Source of the DNA: Oceanirhabdus sp942490885
GTDB lineage: Bacteria; Bacillota; Clostridia; Clostridiales; Clostridiaceae
DNA length: 64,000 nt
Assembly: GCA_942490885.1 (NCBI GenBank)
Contig: CALNYT010000002.1
Coordinates: forward strand, 620,001-684,000
Reading direction: 5' to 3'
Made by a program: the position numbers and the translations under genes. The notes under the pieces were generated by a model. It worked only from the letters and a program-made list of their open reading frames with translations, was not told the DNA's origin and did not search any database. How positions within the stretch are numbered: position 1 is the first letter of the stretch; every line of letters starts with the position of its first letter. Below, piece after piece: positions 27,064-36,491 of the stretch.

Positions 27064-27558
27064 AAGATTCACTCCCTTTCATATATATGGTAAAATTATA
27101 ACATTGTTTTTAATAGAGCGTCAATTTAAAGTGATAGTAGTGGTATTTAACCCAAAGAATTCTAACTGGTTTGGTAATAATAAGAAAAAGAGAAGACTGT
27201 TTAAAAATTTCTTATATTGAAAAAATAATATTTATAAAAATATAGTATAATATTAGCAAGGTATTATAGAGAATCCAATTTAATACTTTATTTATTCAAA
27301 GATTTTATTAACAATATTATACTAGAAATAATCAATACTCATTAATCAATTATCAATGAAGGATGATTTGCTAATGCAAATCTAAAATAGATATATTTAT
27401 AGACTTTTGACCTAAGAAAAAAGTCAACATTCATTGAACATTGAGTATTTATCCAAATTACCTTGGTTAAAATTACAAATAAACTAATTGAATAAGTTAA
27501 TTTTCAATATGGAATCTCTATATAGGTCACAAGAAGTGAAAATATAGGAGGAATAAGA
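27064..27558. other. Gene-free interval with hairpins and one repeat end
   Basis: No gene is supported here. It holds the hairpin GATTTGC-TAAT-GCAAATC (about 27367-27384) inside a loose inverted repeat whose outer arms both contain AATACTCA (about 27331-27453). A solo TGGAATCTCTATA repeat end lies at 27510-27522, 37 bp before the PC4-like gene. Confidence 0.6.
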
Positions 27559-27780
27559 ATGGCAGGATTAAAATTTGAAATAAAAGAAAACCTAGGAACT
27601 CTTTCAGAGTCATCAAAAGGGTGGAAAAAAGAATTAAACATAGTAAGCTGGAACGATAGAGCACCAAAGTTTGATATAAGAGAATGGGACGAAGAACATC
27701 AAAAGATGGGTAAGGGTGTTACGCTATCTAATGATGAGTTAAAGGAATTAAAGAACATACTTAATAATATGGAAATATAA
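27559..27780 (+). CDS. PC4/YdbC-like single-strand DNA-binding protein
   Basis: This 73-aa protein matches the bacterial PC4 (Sub1) family typified by Lactococcus YdbC: FEIKENLGTLSESSKGWKKE, LNIVSWNDRAPKFDIREWDE, and the C-terminal helix TLSNDELKELKNILNNM. Family members form a four-stranded sheet dimer that binds single-stranded DNA or RNA. The start follows GGAGGAATAAGA. It is monocistronic, with a hairpin downstream at 27789-27812. Confidence 0.88.
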   Translation: MAGLKFEIKENLGTLSESSKGWKKELNIVSWNDRAPKFDIREWDEEHQKMGKGVTLSNDELKELKNILNNMEI

Positions 27781-27788
27781 CATACTCG

Positions 27789-27812
27789 GGAAGCAAGCCA
27801 ATGGTTGCTTCC
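27789..27812 (+). terminator. Hairpin terminator after PC4-like gene
   Basis: GGAAGCAAGCC pairs with GGTTGCTTCC with one bulge and is followed by a weak T-rich tail. Confidence 0.6.
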
Positions 27813-27910
27813 TAATTTTATATGTAATGCTTTCTTTGGGATAAAAACACCTTAAAAATACTCATGAATAGATTATATTTACAAAAATTGGGTAAAGAGT
27901 TAAAATAATA

Positions 27911-27940
27911 ATAGAGATAGAGATAGAGATAGAGATAGAG
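27911..27940. repeat. Five tandem ATAGAG hexamers
   Basis: Five exact copies of ATAGAG occupy 30 bp at the left edge of an inverted-repeat element. It is a likely slippage-prone microsatellite outside any gene. Confidence 0.9.
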
Positions 27941-28161
27941 GTAGTGTCAAAAGTATAAGAATTGGGAGATTTATTAAGAGATTTTCCAGTCAATAAAATA
28001 ATGAGTAGGTTTAAAACTTGCCTCCTTATCTTTGGTGATATATTTTCTTTTTGCAAACTAAAATTAACACCTTTAGAGGAGGGGGGCAAGTCTAATATAG
28101 ATAAAGTATTGAAAATCAAGGGGTTACGTCTGAAGTACCATTAAAACTTTTGACAATACCT
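27939..28161. mobile_element. Short inverted-repeat element, IS remnant or MITE
   Basis: The ends AGGTAGTGTCAAAAGT (27939-27954) and its complement ACTTTTGACAATACCT (28146-28161) form 16-bp inverted repeats with one mismatch, enclosing 223 bp in all. The ends look like insertion-sequence termini. The inside encodes no recognisable transposase, only a 60-codon frame, so this is a non-autonomous or decayed element. It ends 22 bp before the CapA-like gene. Confidence 0.6.
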
Positions 28162-28183
28162 AGATGGATTAAGGGAGGGGTCT

Positions 28184-29347
28184 ATGAAAAGAGGAAATGT
28201 TTTATTGCTTATTGCAATTTTAATTTTCGTGAATATTTTTTATACTAGCAAAGTGGTACAAGCATCAATTGAAGAAATTAATCAAAATATAATGGAGATT
28301 AATAAACAAGTCCAAGAAGATGAAAGTGTATCTATCATGTTTACTGGTGACATTCTTATGCATTCATCAATGGTAGAAAGTGTTAGGGAAAATGATAAAT
28401 ATAATTTTGATGATTTGTTCAAGGAAATAAAAGGTGAATTTGAAAATAATGATATTAATATAACTAATATTGAGTCAAGTGTAAATGAAGAAAGACCTAT
28501 ATCGGGATATCCTTCATTCAATGCTCCCAAAAGTATAATAGAGACATTAAAAAAGCTTAAAGTAACGGCAGTAATCAATTCTCATAACCACATATTAGAT
28601 ACTGGTTTTCAAGGGCTAACGAATACTCTTAAAAACTTAGAAGAATCAGGAATTAAAAGCCTAGGTGTAGGATTTCCACAAAATAAAAAGTCAATTGTTT
28701 TTGAGAAAGGTAAGATAAAAGTAGGAATAATGGCATATACCTATGGAGTTAATGGGGTAAATAATTACAAGGATTATATTAATTATATTGATAAAGAAAA
28801 AATCAGTGAAGAAATAAAATATCTAAAGGGAATAGGTTGCAATTACTTAATTGTATATCTACATATAGGTACAGAATATCAACTAGAGATTGATTTATAT
28901 CAAAAGAACTTAATCGACTTTATAATTAATGAAGGTGGAGACGCTATAATATGTAGCCATGCCCATGTGCCAAGAAAATCAGAAATAATTCAGACTAATA
29001 ATAAAGTAGTATATGTAAATTATGGTATGGGAAATTTTATAAGTAATCAGAACGATAAATATACAGATATCGGGACAATAACTAAAATTAATATTGGATA
29101 TAATGAAGGGAAGACTTTTTTAAAATCAGCATCAAGTATTCCAGTTTACAGATTAAGATACGGAGATAAAAAGAAGATTTATAGAGAAATTTTAATTAAG
29201 GATTTAGATGAATTTAAACACTTTATATACCCAAAAGAAATTGAAATTATAAAGAAAATGGCTAATGAGATAGCTCTTCAGTATAATAGTGATAGCAATA
29301 AATCTAGTTTTCATATACCGAAAAGTATGGTGCCTTGTTGTGAATAG
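28184..29347 (+). CDS. CapA-family (poly-gamma-glutamate synthesis type) phosphoesterase-like protein
   Basis: This 387-aa protein has an N-terminal signal or anchor (LLLIAILIFVNIFYTSKVV) and a calcineurin-like CapA fold. Visible motifs are IMFTGDILMHSSM, NITNIESSVN, AVINSHNHILDTG and ICSHAHVPRK, with the metal-binding Asp, Asn and His residues in order. CapA proteins act in capsule or poly-gamma-glutamate handling, but many free-standing clostridial members have unknown roles. No pgs/cap genes are nearby. The start follows AAGGGAGGGG. It converges with a chemoreceptor gene through a bidirectional terminator. Confidence 0.85.
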   Translation: MKRGNVLLLIAILIFVNIFYTSKVVQASIEEINQNIMEINKQVQEDESVSIMFTGDILMHSSMVESVRENDKYNFDDLFKEIKGEFENNDINITNIESSVNEERPISGYPSFNAPKSIIETLKKLKVTAVINSHNHILDTGFQGLTNTLKNLEESGIKSLGVGFPQNKKSIVFEKGKIKVGIMAYTYGVNGVNNYKDYINYIDKEKISEEIKYLKGIGCNYLIVYLHIGTEYQLEIDLYQKNLIDFIINEGGDAIICSHAHVPRKSEIIQTNNKVVYVNYGMGNFISNQNDKYTDIGTITKINIGYNEGKTFLKSASSIPVYRLRYGDKKKIYREILIKDLDEFKHFIYPKEIEIIKKMANEIALQYNSDSNKSSFHIPKSMVPCCE

Positions 29348-29351
29348 TAGC

Positions 29352-29397
29352 AAAAAAAGGTGATGAAGGAAATCCGAGTCCTTTCATCACCTTTTTA
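29352..29397. terminator. Bidirectional terminator
   Basis: AAAAAGGTGATGAAGGA pairs with TCCTTTCATCACCTTTTT around an 8-nt loop, with A/T tracts on both sides, between converging genes. Confidence 0.88.
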
Positions 29398-29427
29398 AGA
29401 GTGGATTAATATTTTCATGGTTAATCT

Positions 29428-31572
29428 TTAAATTTTAAATCTATCTACTGCTTCCTTTAGTTGTTGTGAGTTATTTTCTAACATCTTGACATGTTGGTTT
29501 ATTTCCTGCATAGTTGAGTTTTGTTCCTCTACAGATGCTGAAACTTCTTCAGCAGCGGCTGCTGATTGTTCACACATAACATCAATCTCATTAATAGTTT
29601 CTATAACTTGATCTTTTACATTGTTTAATTCATCAACACGTTCATATAAGCTGCGTATTCTATTCATAGAATTTGTAATTGTATCATCTAACTCTATAAA
29701 TATTTTTTCTGTACTTACAACAGCATTATTTTGATCATTAAATATTTCTTTTGTTTCATTAACTACAGTGATAGTTTTATTAGTATCATTTTGAATGTTA
29801 TTAACAATTAGTTGTACATCCCCAGCAGCTCTGCTTGATTCTTCTGCAAGCTTTCTTACTTCATCAGCAACTACAGCGAAACCTTTTCCTTGTTCACCTG
29901 CTCTAGCAGCCTCTATTGCAGCATTTAGTGCAAGCAAGTTAGTTTGTTCAGAAATTTGAGAGATTGCACTTGTAAATTCACCTATACTTTTTACTCTTTC
30001 TCCTAAAGCACTAACCACATCAAATATCTCTTTAATAGATTTGTTAGTAATTTCTTGTTTTAAAGTAAGAACACTGGTTACTTGTTTTCCTTTTTGTCCC
30101 ATAACTCTCATTTCTTCAGCTGAAGATCTCATTTCATCTGCATCTTCTCTAATCTTAAGGGCTGTTTTTTCTAATATACTTCCCTTTTGAACTCCATCTT
30201 GAGTTAATTTAGCCTGTTCAACAGCTCCAGCGGCAGTTTCTTCTACTGCAGAAGAGACTTGATTAATTGTAAGAGTGGATTGTTCAACCATATCTCCAAG
30301 CATAGTTGTTGATTCATTTACTGAATTAACAGTACTATTTGTTTTATCAACAAGCATTTTTAAGTTTTCAACCATTTGATTAAAAGAGTTTTTTAATATA
30401 CCAATCTCATCCTTTTCCCTAACTTCAATGTTTACAGTTAAGTCTCCATTGCTTACTTTTTCACTTATTATTGTTAATTCTTTTATTGGTTTAGTAAAGG
30501 CATTTGCTAAAAAGTACATTATTACTAAAGATATAAGCATTGCAATAATAGTTATGAATATAAATAAATTAATAATATATTTAACATCTGTATAAACTAT
30601 TTCTTTGTTAGCAGAAGTCACTATAAATAAATCATGTTCTTTATCATGCCTTACATATGATAGTTTCTCAACTTCTTTTTTAGTAACTAAATCTTGTATT
30701 GTATATTCCAAAAATTCATCATCTGAAGATAGAATTTTTTTGCCAACATCTTCTCCAGTTTTTAAATCTTTTACATTTATATTTGTCCCAACTACATCTT
30801 TTTTAGAAAAATAAAGGAACTTTCCGTTTGAATCTAAAATTGCTAATGTTTTATCTTTACTCATGTCTTCAATATCACTTTGGAAGTAGTCTCTTGCAAC
30901 TGATTGATATTGTTCTACTTCAGTATGTATATCATCAATATAATTACCTGTACTAATAATCCATCCCCATGACTCAAAATATTTAGAATATGCTCTCTTA
31001 GGACTTAAGTTCCCAGTTCCTACATCCTGAGGTTTTTCCCACATAAAATCTGTATAACCTCCATTTTTACCTTCCTTAGCAGCACTAATTATTTCTTCTA
31101 TCAATTTAACCCCATTTGCATCTTGCAGACTTATTCTATTGCTGCCTTCTTTTTGAGGAACTATTGGGTGAACTATAAGGATACCATTTTCATCGTCTAT
31201 CCATAAATATCCATCATCACCATATCTTATTTCCTTAATTAAATCCTTTGCTAATTCTTTTGCTTCATTTTCACTTAACAAACCTAACTCATATTTTTTA
31301 TAAACTGATTCTAAAACCGATATAGAGCTATCTACTTGATTTTTAATAAATTCATCATATTGGTTAAGCATATCAGTTTCTATAGAGTTTATATCCTGAC
31401 CAACTCTGTTAAACAATTCAAATATTTTATCGACTTCTGTCTTGATTGTCATTTTTGTTTGTTTTACTAGAGCCTTTTCTGATACATTTACGGTTATAAT
31501 TCCCAATACTATAAGAGTAAATATTATCAATGCAGACGTCCCTAACATTAGTTTAGCTTTGATACTCTTCAT
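29428..31572 (-). CDS. Methyl-accepting chemotaxis protein with Cache sensor
   Basis: This 714-aa receptor has TM1 (residues 8-30) and an extracellular Cache domain with DDGYLWIDDENGILIVHPIV and YSKYFESWGWIISTGNYIDD, typical of the sCache_2/dCache_2 group. TM2 lies near 330-355, followed by HAMP and a signalling domain with SEQTNLLALNAAIEAARAGE and GKGFAVVADEVRKLAEESSR. This group often senses small carboxylates, but the ligand is unknown here. The start follows GGGAGG by 6 bp. Confidence 0.93.
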   Translation of the reverse strand: MKSIKAKLMLGTSALIIFTLIVLGIITVNVSEKALVKQTKMTIKTEVDKIFELFNRVGQDINSIETDMLNQYDEFIKNQVDSSISVLESVYKKYELGLLSENEAKELAKDLIKEIRYGDDGYLWIDDENGILIVHPIVPQKEGSNRISLQDANGVKLIEEIISAAKEGKNGGYTDFMWEKPQDVGTGNLSPKRAYSKYFESWGWIISTGNYIDDIHTEVEQYQSVARDYFQSDIEDMSKDKTLAILDSNGKFLYFSKKDVVGTNINVKDLKTGEDVGKKILSSDDEFLEYTIQDLVTKKEVEKLSYVRHDKEHDLFIVTSANKEIVYTDVKYIINLFIFITIIAMLISLVIMYFLANAFTKPIKELTIISEKVSNGDLTVNIEVREKDEIGILKNSFNQMVENLKMLVDKTNSTVNSVNESTTMLGDMVEQSTLTINQVSSAVEETAAGAVEQAKLTQDGVQKGSILEKTALKIREDADEMRSSAEEMRVMGQKGKQVTSVLTLKQEITNKSIKEIFDVVSALGERVKSIGEFTSAISQISEQTNLLALNAAIEAARAGEQGKGFAVVADEVRKLAEESSRAAGDVQLIVNNIQNDTNKTITVVNETKEIFNDQNNAVVSTEKIFIELDDTITNSMNRIRSLYERVDELNNVKDQVIETINEIDVMCEQSAAAAEEVSASVEEQNSTMQEINQHVKMLENNSQQLKEAVDRFKI

Positions 31573-31834
31573 TTGTAACCTCCCACTTTTGTTTAAAGTT
31601 AAATTTATACATTGACTACTTGTTTTATTTATCGAATAATGTCGATTAGTCTTTATGATTTTATTGATAATTTTAACTAGGGAATATTTATGAAAAGATA
31701 TAGAGTTAAAAGAATTTTTTCAGAAGAATAATTAGTATCTAAATCAATTTGCAGTAATAAGTAGTAATAAAGATAAAACCTCATGCATATACATTAATTC
31801 GGTAGATAATAATTCTTTTAAAAGGTGATATTAA

Positions 31835-32227
31835 ATGATACTTCAAAAAGTTGTGGATTTGGCAATAAAAATTAAAGTTATAGAAAGTATTCCAGGGAGA
31901 TTGAGAGTTCATGTTCCTAAAATAAAGAAAATACCTAAAGAGTATTGGGTTGACGATGAGAATTTAACATCAGTATTTTCAGTTATTGAAGGAGTTAAAT
32001 CAGTATCATTTTGTTATTTTACAGGAAATGTTATTTTCGTATATGACCCAGAGATTACTGAAGAAAATAAAATTTTAAGGACTGTTAGAAGAATGATTCA
32101 AATAGCAGTATCTAATAGAAAAGAATTTGACCATATAATAATAGAAGATATAACAATAGATCAACTGAAAATTGAAATTGGGAGAATGACTCATATAATT
32201 AAATATGAAATGAGTAGAGCAGGTTAA
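31835..32227 (+). CDS. HMA-like small protein
   Basis: This 130-aa cytoplasmic protein has a heavy-metal-associated-like fold without the CxxC metal site: ESIPGRLRVHVPKIKKIPKE, GVKSVSFCYFTGNVIFVYDP. It resembles the HMA_2 family found alone or at the N-terminus of P-type ATPases in clostridia; the absence of the Cys pair argues against direct copper binding. The start follows AAAAGGTGATATTAA. It is monocistronic with a strong terminator. Confidence 0.72.
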   Translation: MILQKVVDLAIKIKVIESIPGRLRVHVPKIKKIPKEYWVDDENLTSVFSVIEGVKSVSFCYFTGNVIFVYDPEITEENKILRTVRRMIQIAVSNRKEFDHIIIEDITIDQLKIEIGRMTHIIKYEMSRAG

Positions 32228-32231
32228 TTTA

Positions 32232-32270
32232 AAGGCTGAATCAATACATAATTATTGATTCAGCCTTCTT
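32232..32270 (+). terminator. Rho-independent terminator
   Basis: GGCTGAATCAATA pairs with TATTGATTCAGCC around a 6-nt loop, followed by TTCTT. Confidence 0.88.
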
Positions 32271-32380
32271 AAAACTGTGATAAAATAATAATAAATGTAA
32301 AACTACTTATGAAATGCGCAATTCAAATCAAAAAATGTGAAAAAATATTTCCTATAATAGTCCTATAAGGTGGTGATAAG

Positions 32381-33328
32381 GTGTTTGAGTGGCATAGAAC
32401 AATTCAAAATATGGTGAATATAATCGAAGAGCAATTAGTAAATGATTTTAATGAAGAAATGACTTTAACATACTTAGCAGATAAATTGGGATATTCCCCA
32501 TATCATGTAACTAAGAAATTTAAGAATCTTACTGGGATGACTTTACGGAATTACCTTAGACTTCGAAGACTAGCTTATAGCGTTGTTGAGTTAAGAGATA
32601 CTGAAAGTCGAATAATCGATATTGCACTTAAGTATGGGTTTTCATCTCAGGAAGCATACACAAGATCTTTTAAAAATGAATATGGAATAAATCCAAATGA
32701 ATATAGGAAGATGAATATGCCGCTAGTTCTTCAGACAAAACAAAACACTTTTGACCCATACTATTTAGGTATAGGAGAGATTTCTATGAAAAAAACAGAA
32801 TTACAAGAAGTAATAATTGCAAGAGTAACATTACCAGATCATAAATTATTGCATATAAAAAATAGAGGAGCAGATAATTATTTTTCATTTTGGGAATTGC
32901 AGGACAGTATTGTTGGGCAAGATTGCGGTACAATTTGTGGATTATTGGATAGTATTAAAGGGAAGATTGATACTGTATCTGGTAGAGTAGGTGAATTTGA
33001 TGGTCAGATTGGAGGATGGTTTTACGATGAATCAGGAAAGAAAGGATACTTATATGGTATCCGACTACCAATAGATTATAATGGGCAATTACCTAAACAG
33101 ATGATATGCACTGATATATCTGAAAAAGAATATATTGTGTTCTCTCATCCAGTATTTGATTATGAAGCGATTGGTCATTCTGCATGTGAAGCAGTGGAGA
33201 ATGCTATGGATAACTATGATTACGCAGCTTGTGGCTGTGAGCAGGATAAGGATTCAATGATTTATCAAATGCATAATCCTGATCATATAGGATATAGATT
33301 ATATGTGCCTGTTAAATCAATTAAATAG
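32381..33328 (+). CDS. AraC-family regulator with GyrI-like effector domain
   Basis: This 315-aa protein has two AraC helix-turn-helix units at the N-terminus (MTLTYLADKLGYSPYHVTKK and IIDIALKYGFSSQEAYTRSF, then YGINPNEYRK). A GyrI-like/Rob-type effector-binding domain of about 190 residues follows. The GTG start lies after AAGGTGGTG. Proteins of this layout sense small cationic or hydrophobic molecules and often activate transporters, but no obvious target lies next to it. The second helix-turn-helix present here is missing in the decayed AraC gene near 7.6 kb. Confidence 0.9.
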   Translation: MFEWHRTIQNMVNIIEEQLVNDFNEEMTLTYLADKLGYSPYHVTKKFKNLTGMTLRNYLRLRRLAYSVVELRDTESRIIDIALKYGFSSQEAYTRSFKNEYGINPNEYRKMNMPLVLQTKQNTFDPYYLGIGEISMKKTELQEVIIARVTLPDHKLLHIKNRGADNYFSFWELQDSIVGQDCGTICGLLDSIKGKIDTVSGRVGEFDGQIGGWFYDESGKKGYLYGIRLPIDYNGQLPKQMICTDISEKEYIVFSHPVFDYEAIGHSACEAVENAMDNYDYAACGCEQDKDSMIYQMHNPDHIGYRLYVPVKSIK

Positions 33329-33371
33329 AAGCAAAGAGGTTATAAGTTTTGCTGAGTTAATATGTAGATAA

Positions 33372-33420
33372 ATAGAAGAGTGTACGAGCACAGTGTTGCT
33401 TGAGCACTCTTCTATCTTTT
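33372..33420 (+). terminator. Probable terminator with internal loops
   Basis: ATAGAAGAGTG pairs with CACTCTTCTAT, with an inner GAGCA/TGCTT helix, followed by CTTTTTATT. A solo TGGAATCTCTATA repeat end lies just after it at 33424-33436. Confidence 0.7.
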
Positions 33421-33532
33421 TATTGGAATCTCTATACCTTAGTGATGTGCAGTTGAATGTATAGGATGTTTTATAAGTGACATAATAATAGGTAGTAATT
33501 AGAGATGACTATTATAGGAGGGAATTTAAAAT

Positions 33533-34120
33533 ATGAGGATTATTAAGAGCGCAAAAAATATATTAATATCTCTAGTAGTAGTTGTTATTGTTGCTACATT
33601 TTTAAGATTTTTATTGGGGGATTCATGTGAGAGTATTGCAGTGAGTGGAAATGCATCAGAGAATACTCTTATAAAGGTATATAAGAAAGATAGAATAGTT
33701 GAATTGTATGTTGCGGATCAATTAATTAGTAAATATAAGATGGGTCTTGGTGCAGCACCAATAGGTGATAAGAATAAAGAAGGTGACATGAGAACACCTG
33801 TAGGAAAATACTATATATGTACGAGAAATGATAAAAGTAAATACACTCTTTTCTTAGGTGTAAGTTATCCAAATATTGATGACGCTAAAAGAGGGTTAGA
33901 TAGTGGGTTAATAGGTGAAGGAGATTTTAAAAAAATAAAAGAGGCTAATGATAAAAAAAATCAACCACCATGGAATACACCTCTTGGAGGAGAGATTGGA
34001 ATACACGGAGGGGGAAATGATGAGGATTGGACATGGGGTTGTATAGCTTTATCAGATGAAGATATTAAAATACTATGGAAGTATACAAAGTTAGGTACAA
34101 GAGTTGAGATTTATGAATAA
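33533..34120 (+). CDS. L,D-transpeptidase (YkuD domain)
   Basis: This 195-aa protein has an N-terminal membrane anchor (residues 9-30) and a YkuD catalytic domain on the outside: DMRTPVGKYYICTRN, GEIGIHGGGNDEDWTWGC (catalytic His and Cys) and IALSDEDIKILW. Enzymes of this family make 3-3 peptidoglycan cross-links or attach proteins to the wall. The domain is short (about 150 residues) and no LysM or other wall-binding domain is present. The start follows GGAGGG. The next gene downstream is a glucosaminidase, also a wall enzyme. Confidence 0.9.
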   Translation: MRIIKSAKNILISLVVVVIVATFLRFLLGDSCESIAVSGNASENTLIKVYKKDRIVELYVADQLISKYKMGLGAAPIGDKNKEGDMRTPVGKYYICTRNDKSKYTLFLGVSYPNIDDAKRGLDSGLIGEGDFKKIKEANDKKNQPPWNTPLGGEIGIHGGGNDEDWTWGCIALSDEDIKILWKYTKLGTRVEIYE

Positions 34121-34290
34121 TATCATGTATTAACATTATTTAAGGGAATTAAATCTAATAAAACATAAAACTAACATATGAAAAATGACAATTTTCGAGT
34201 TTTTTTTATAAATAATAAAGTTCTTTTTGACAATTCTTTTAATTCAATATATTATTAAATTATAACTAATTGAGAAAAAAGGGGTTTGTT

Positions 34291-35709
34291 ATGAGATACT
34301 TAAAGATGAAAATAGTTATTATGTTTTTATTGTTATTTTCAATTTCGCAATCTGTTTATGCCAAAAACATCAAATTGGCCGATAATGTGAGTAGACATAA
34401 AAATTGGACAATCACTTTCAATAAGGATGTGGATACAAGTCAAATTGAAAATGTATATGTAACATATGTTAATGGGACCTATGTAAAGGCTAAGATTACA
34501 ACAAATAAGAATAAATTAATAGTTCATGCACCAGAAGAAGGATATATGTATGATGCGACATACATAATAAACATAGATAAGCAAATGCAATCTATGGACA
34601 AGCAGTCTTTAAATGAATCTTATAAGTATTATTTTACAATAGGATCAAAAGAAGATGAATCTGAAGGAACTAATAAAGATGGAGATTCCACTTCGTCAAA
34701 AAATGATAATACTGATAAAGAACAGATTCTTAAGAACTTATCAATAAAATATGGTAATAATACTATAAATACTTCTACTAATAAGGAGTATGTTATTGGT
34801 AATAATGTATCAGTTAAACTTGATAATACAAAATTTAATTTTAAATTATATAAAAATAATATGTTAATACATAACAAGAATGTAACTTCTCTAGGGCAAT
34901 ATAAAATAGAGCTTCCTGGCTCATATAAAGTAGTTATAACATCATCTAATGAAAAAAAAGAAATACTATTTAAAACAACAAATAAAATAATAACTTATGC
35001 AAATTATAATATGACTTTAGATAAATTTGTAGATCAACAGTACAATAGAAACAGTGCAGTATATCAATTAAATGGTCAATGGGTTAAAGCATCCAGAAAC
35101 CAAATTGAAGAATATATGGACCCTACAAAATATTTATATAATGATAATTCTTATCAATTTTTAACATTGAATTATATTGATGGAATAAAAGCACAAGATA
35201 TTAATAACATCCTTAAAGGAAAAGGCACATTAGAAGGAATGGGTGAGGCTATACTAGAAGGATCTAAAAAGTATAATGTTAATCCTGCATATGTAATATC
35301 CCATATGATTTTAGAAACTGGTCATGGAAAATCAGTTTTAGCCCAAGGTATTACAGTAAATAATGTTGACGGAAAAAATGTTACTCCAAAAACAGTTTAT
35401 AATATGTATGGTATACGTGCTGTAGATTCTAATCCAAATAAATATGGTTCTGAATACGCATATAAAGAAGGATGGTTTACACCAGAAGAGGCTATTATTG
35501 AAGGTGTTAAATGGATAGGAGAGAACTATATTAATAATCCAAAATACAAACAAAACACTTTATATAAAATGAGATGGAATAAAGATGTAATATGGCATCA
35601 ATATTCAACGGATATACGATGGAGTTGTAATCAAACCAAAAGACTTAAGGATATATTGGACAAGCTACCTTCAGCAATATTAGAGTTTGAAATTCCAGTG
35701 TATGATTAA
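34291..35709 (+). CDS. Secreted N-acetylglucosaminidase (GH73-type) with Ig-like N-terminus
   Basis: This 472-aa protein has a signal peptide (ending VYAK) and an N-terminal Ig-like domain of the Big_5/SbsA type (NWTITFNKDVDTSQIENVYV). An acidic Ser/Asn/Asp linker and a second small beta domain follow. The C-terminal glucosaminidase domain (about 320-460) has NPAYVISHMILETGHGKSVL with the catalytic Glu and YNMYGIRAVD. It would cut the GlcNAc-MurNAc bond in peptidoglycan during growth or autolysis. The ATG at 34291 is preceded by AAAAAAGGGG; an upstream TTG overlaps that site. The stop codon lies inside a 68-bp perfect palindrome. Confidence 0.88.
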   Translation: MRYLKMKIVIMFLLLFSISQSVYAKNIKLADNVSRHKNWTITFNKDVDTSQIENVYVTYVNGTYVKAKITTNKNKLIVHAPEEGYMYDATYIINIDKQMQSMDKQSLNESYKYYFTIGSKEDESEGTNKDGDSTSSKNDNTDKEQILKNLSIKYGNNTINTSTNKEYVIGNNVSVKLDNTKFNFKLYKNNMLIHNKNVTSLGQYKIELPGSYKVVITSSNEKKEILFKTTNKIITYANYNMTLDKFVDQQYNRNSAVYQLNGQWVKASRNQIEEYMDPTKYLYNDNSYQFLTLNYIDGIKAQDINNILKGKGTLEGMGEAILEGSKKYNVNPAYVISHMILETGHGKSVLAQGITVNNVDGKNVTPKTVYNMYGIRAVDSNPNKYGSEYAYKEGWFTPEEAIIEGVKWIGENYINNPKYKQNTLYKMRWNKDVIWHQYSTDIRWSCNQTKRLKDILDKLPSAILEFEIPVYD

Positions 35710-35769
35710 TTCCAAAATCTGGACCCCTGGGGTAATTACCCCAGGGGTCCAGATTTTGGAATTAATCAT
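35702..35769. repeat. 68-bp perfect GC-core palindrome between converging genes
   Basis: Two 34-nt arms are exactly complementary with no loop; the core has CCCCTGGGGTAA|TTACCCCAGGGG. It begins inside the last codons of the glucosaminidase gene and ends 4 bp before the tetR stop, so it could end transcription from both sides. It belongs with the palindromes at 25931, 39138 and 52964. Confidence 0.9.
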
Positions 35770-35773
35770 CAAC

Positions 35774-36328
35774 CTAAATTATTACCCCTCTCAAAAGAAG
35801 TTCTATCATCTCCTCAAGTGTACGTTTGTAATCACCACAGTTTTCTATAGGGGAATATGGGTCAAAGATACTCTGAAATATTCCTATTAGAATATTTCTC
35901 ATTACAGTCATATCAAATTCACGAATTAGTCCTTGATTAATAGCTTCATCGAATAGGAAAGTGGTATTTTCCCAATCTGATTTGAAATGCTCATCAACAT
36001 AGGTATATAGATCAGGGCGCATGGATCTGAGTTCATATAGTCTTCCATAGTTGAAATTATCAATATTATTTGGGAGCAATGTTAGAACTTTTTCTAATTT
36101 ATCTAATATTGGAAGGTTGCTCTCCATGATAATCTTTTCTTGATCTTTAATGTTTTTAAAGATTGAATGAATTATTGCCACTGAGAGCTCATCCTTTGAT
36201 GGATAATTAGCATATATGGTTTTCTTAGCCATATTTAATTTTCCTGCCAGTGAGTCCATTGAGAATTTAATTCCTTTCTCATTAAATAGTTCAAGAGCCG
36301 ATATTATTATCTTTTCTTTTATGTCCAT
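35774..36328 (-). CDS. TetR-family regulator
   Basis: This 184-aa protein has the TetR helix-turn-helix (FNEKGIKFSMDSLAGKLNMA, KKTIYANYPSKDELSVAIIH) and a helical C-terminal domain. It starts after AAAGGAGACTTCGCT. It is divergent from the GH1-GPH genes (163 bp between starts), so it may control them, although I see no clear palindrome in that gap. Confidence 0.87.
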   Translation of the reverse strand: MDIKEKIIISALELFNEKGIKFSMDSLAGKLNMAKKTIYANYPSKDELSVAIIHSIFKNIKDQEKIIMESNLPILDKLEKVLTLLPNNIDNFNYGRLYELRSMRPDLYTYVDEHFKSDWENTTFLFDEAINQGLIREFDMTVMRNILIGIFQSIFDPYSPIENCGDYKRTLEEMIELLLRGVII

Positions 36329-36491
36329 AGCGAAGTCTCCTTTAATTTTGATATGCTGTTTATTATAATCAATATAAAGTTACATTATATACCTTAAAAT
36401 GAAAAACATTGAATATATTAATATAAAAGTATATAATTATTATAACAAGGAAACTAAAAAAAATAAAATAGTTTCCAAAGGGGGAATAATT

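Noticed and set aside
27962..28144. 60-codon open frame inside the inverted-repeat element
   Set aside because: No ribosome site and no resemblance to a transposase; more likely element filler.
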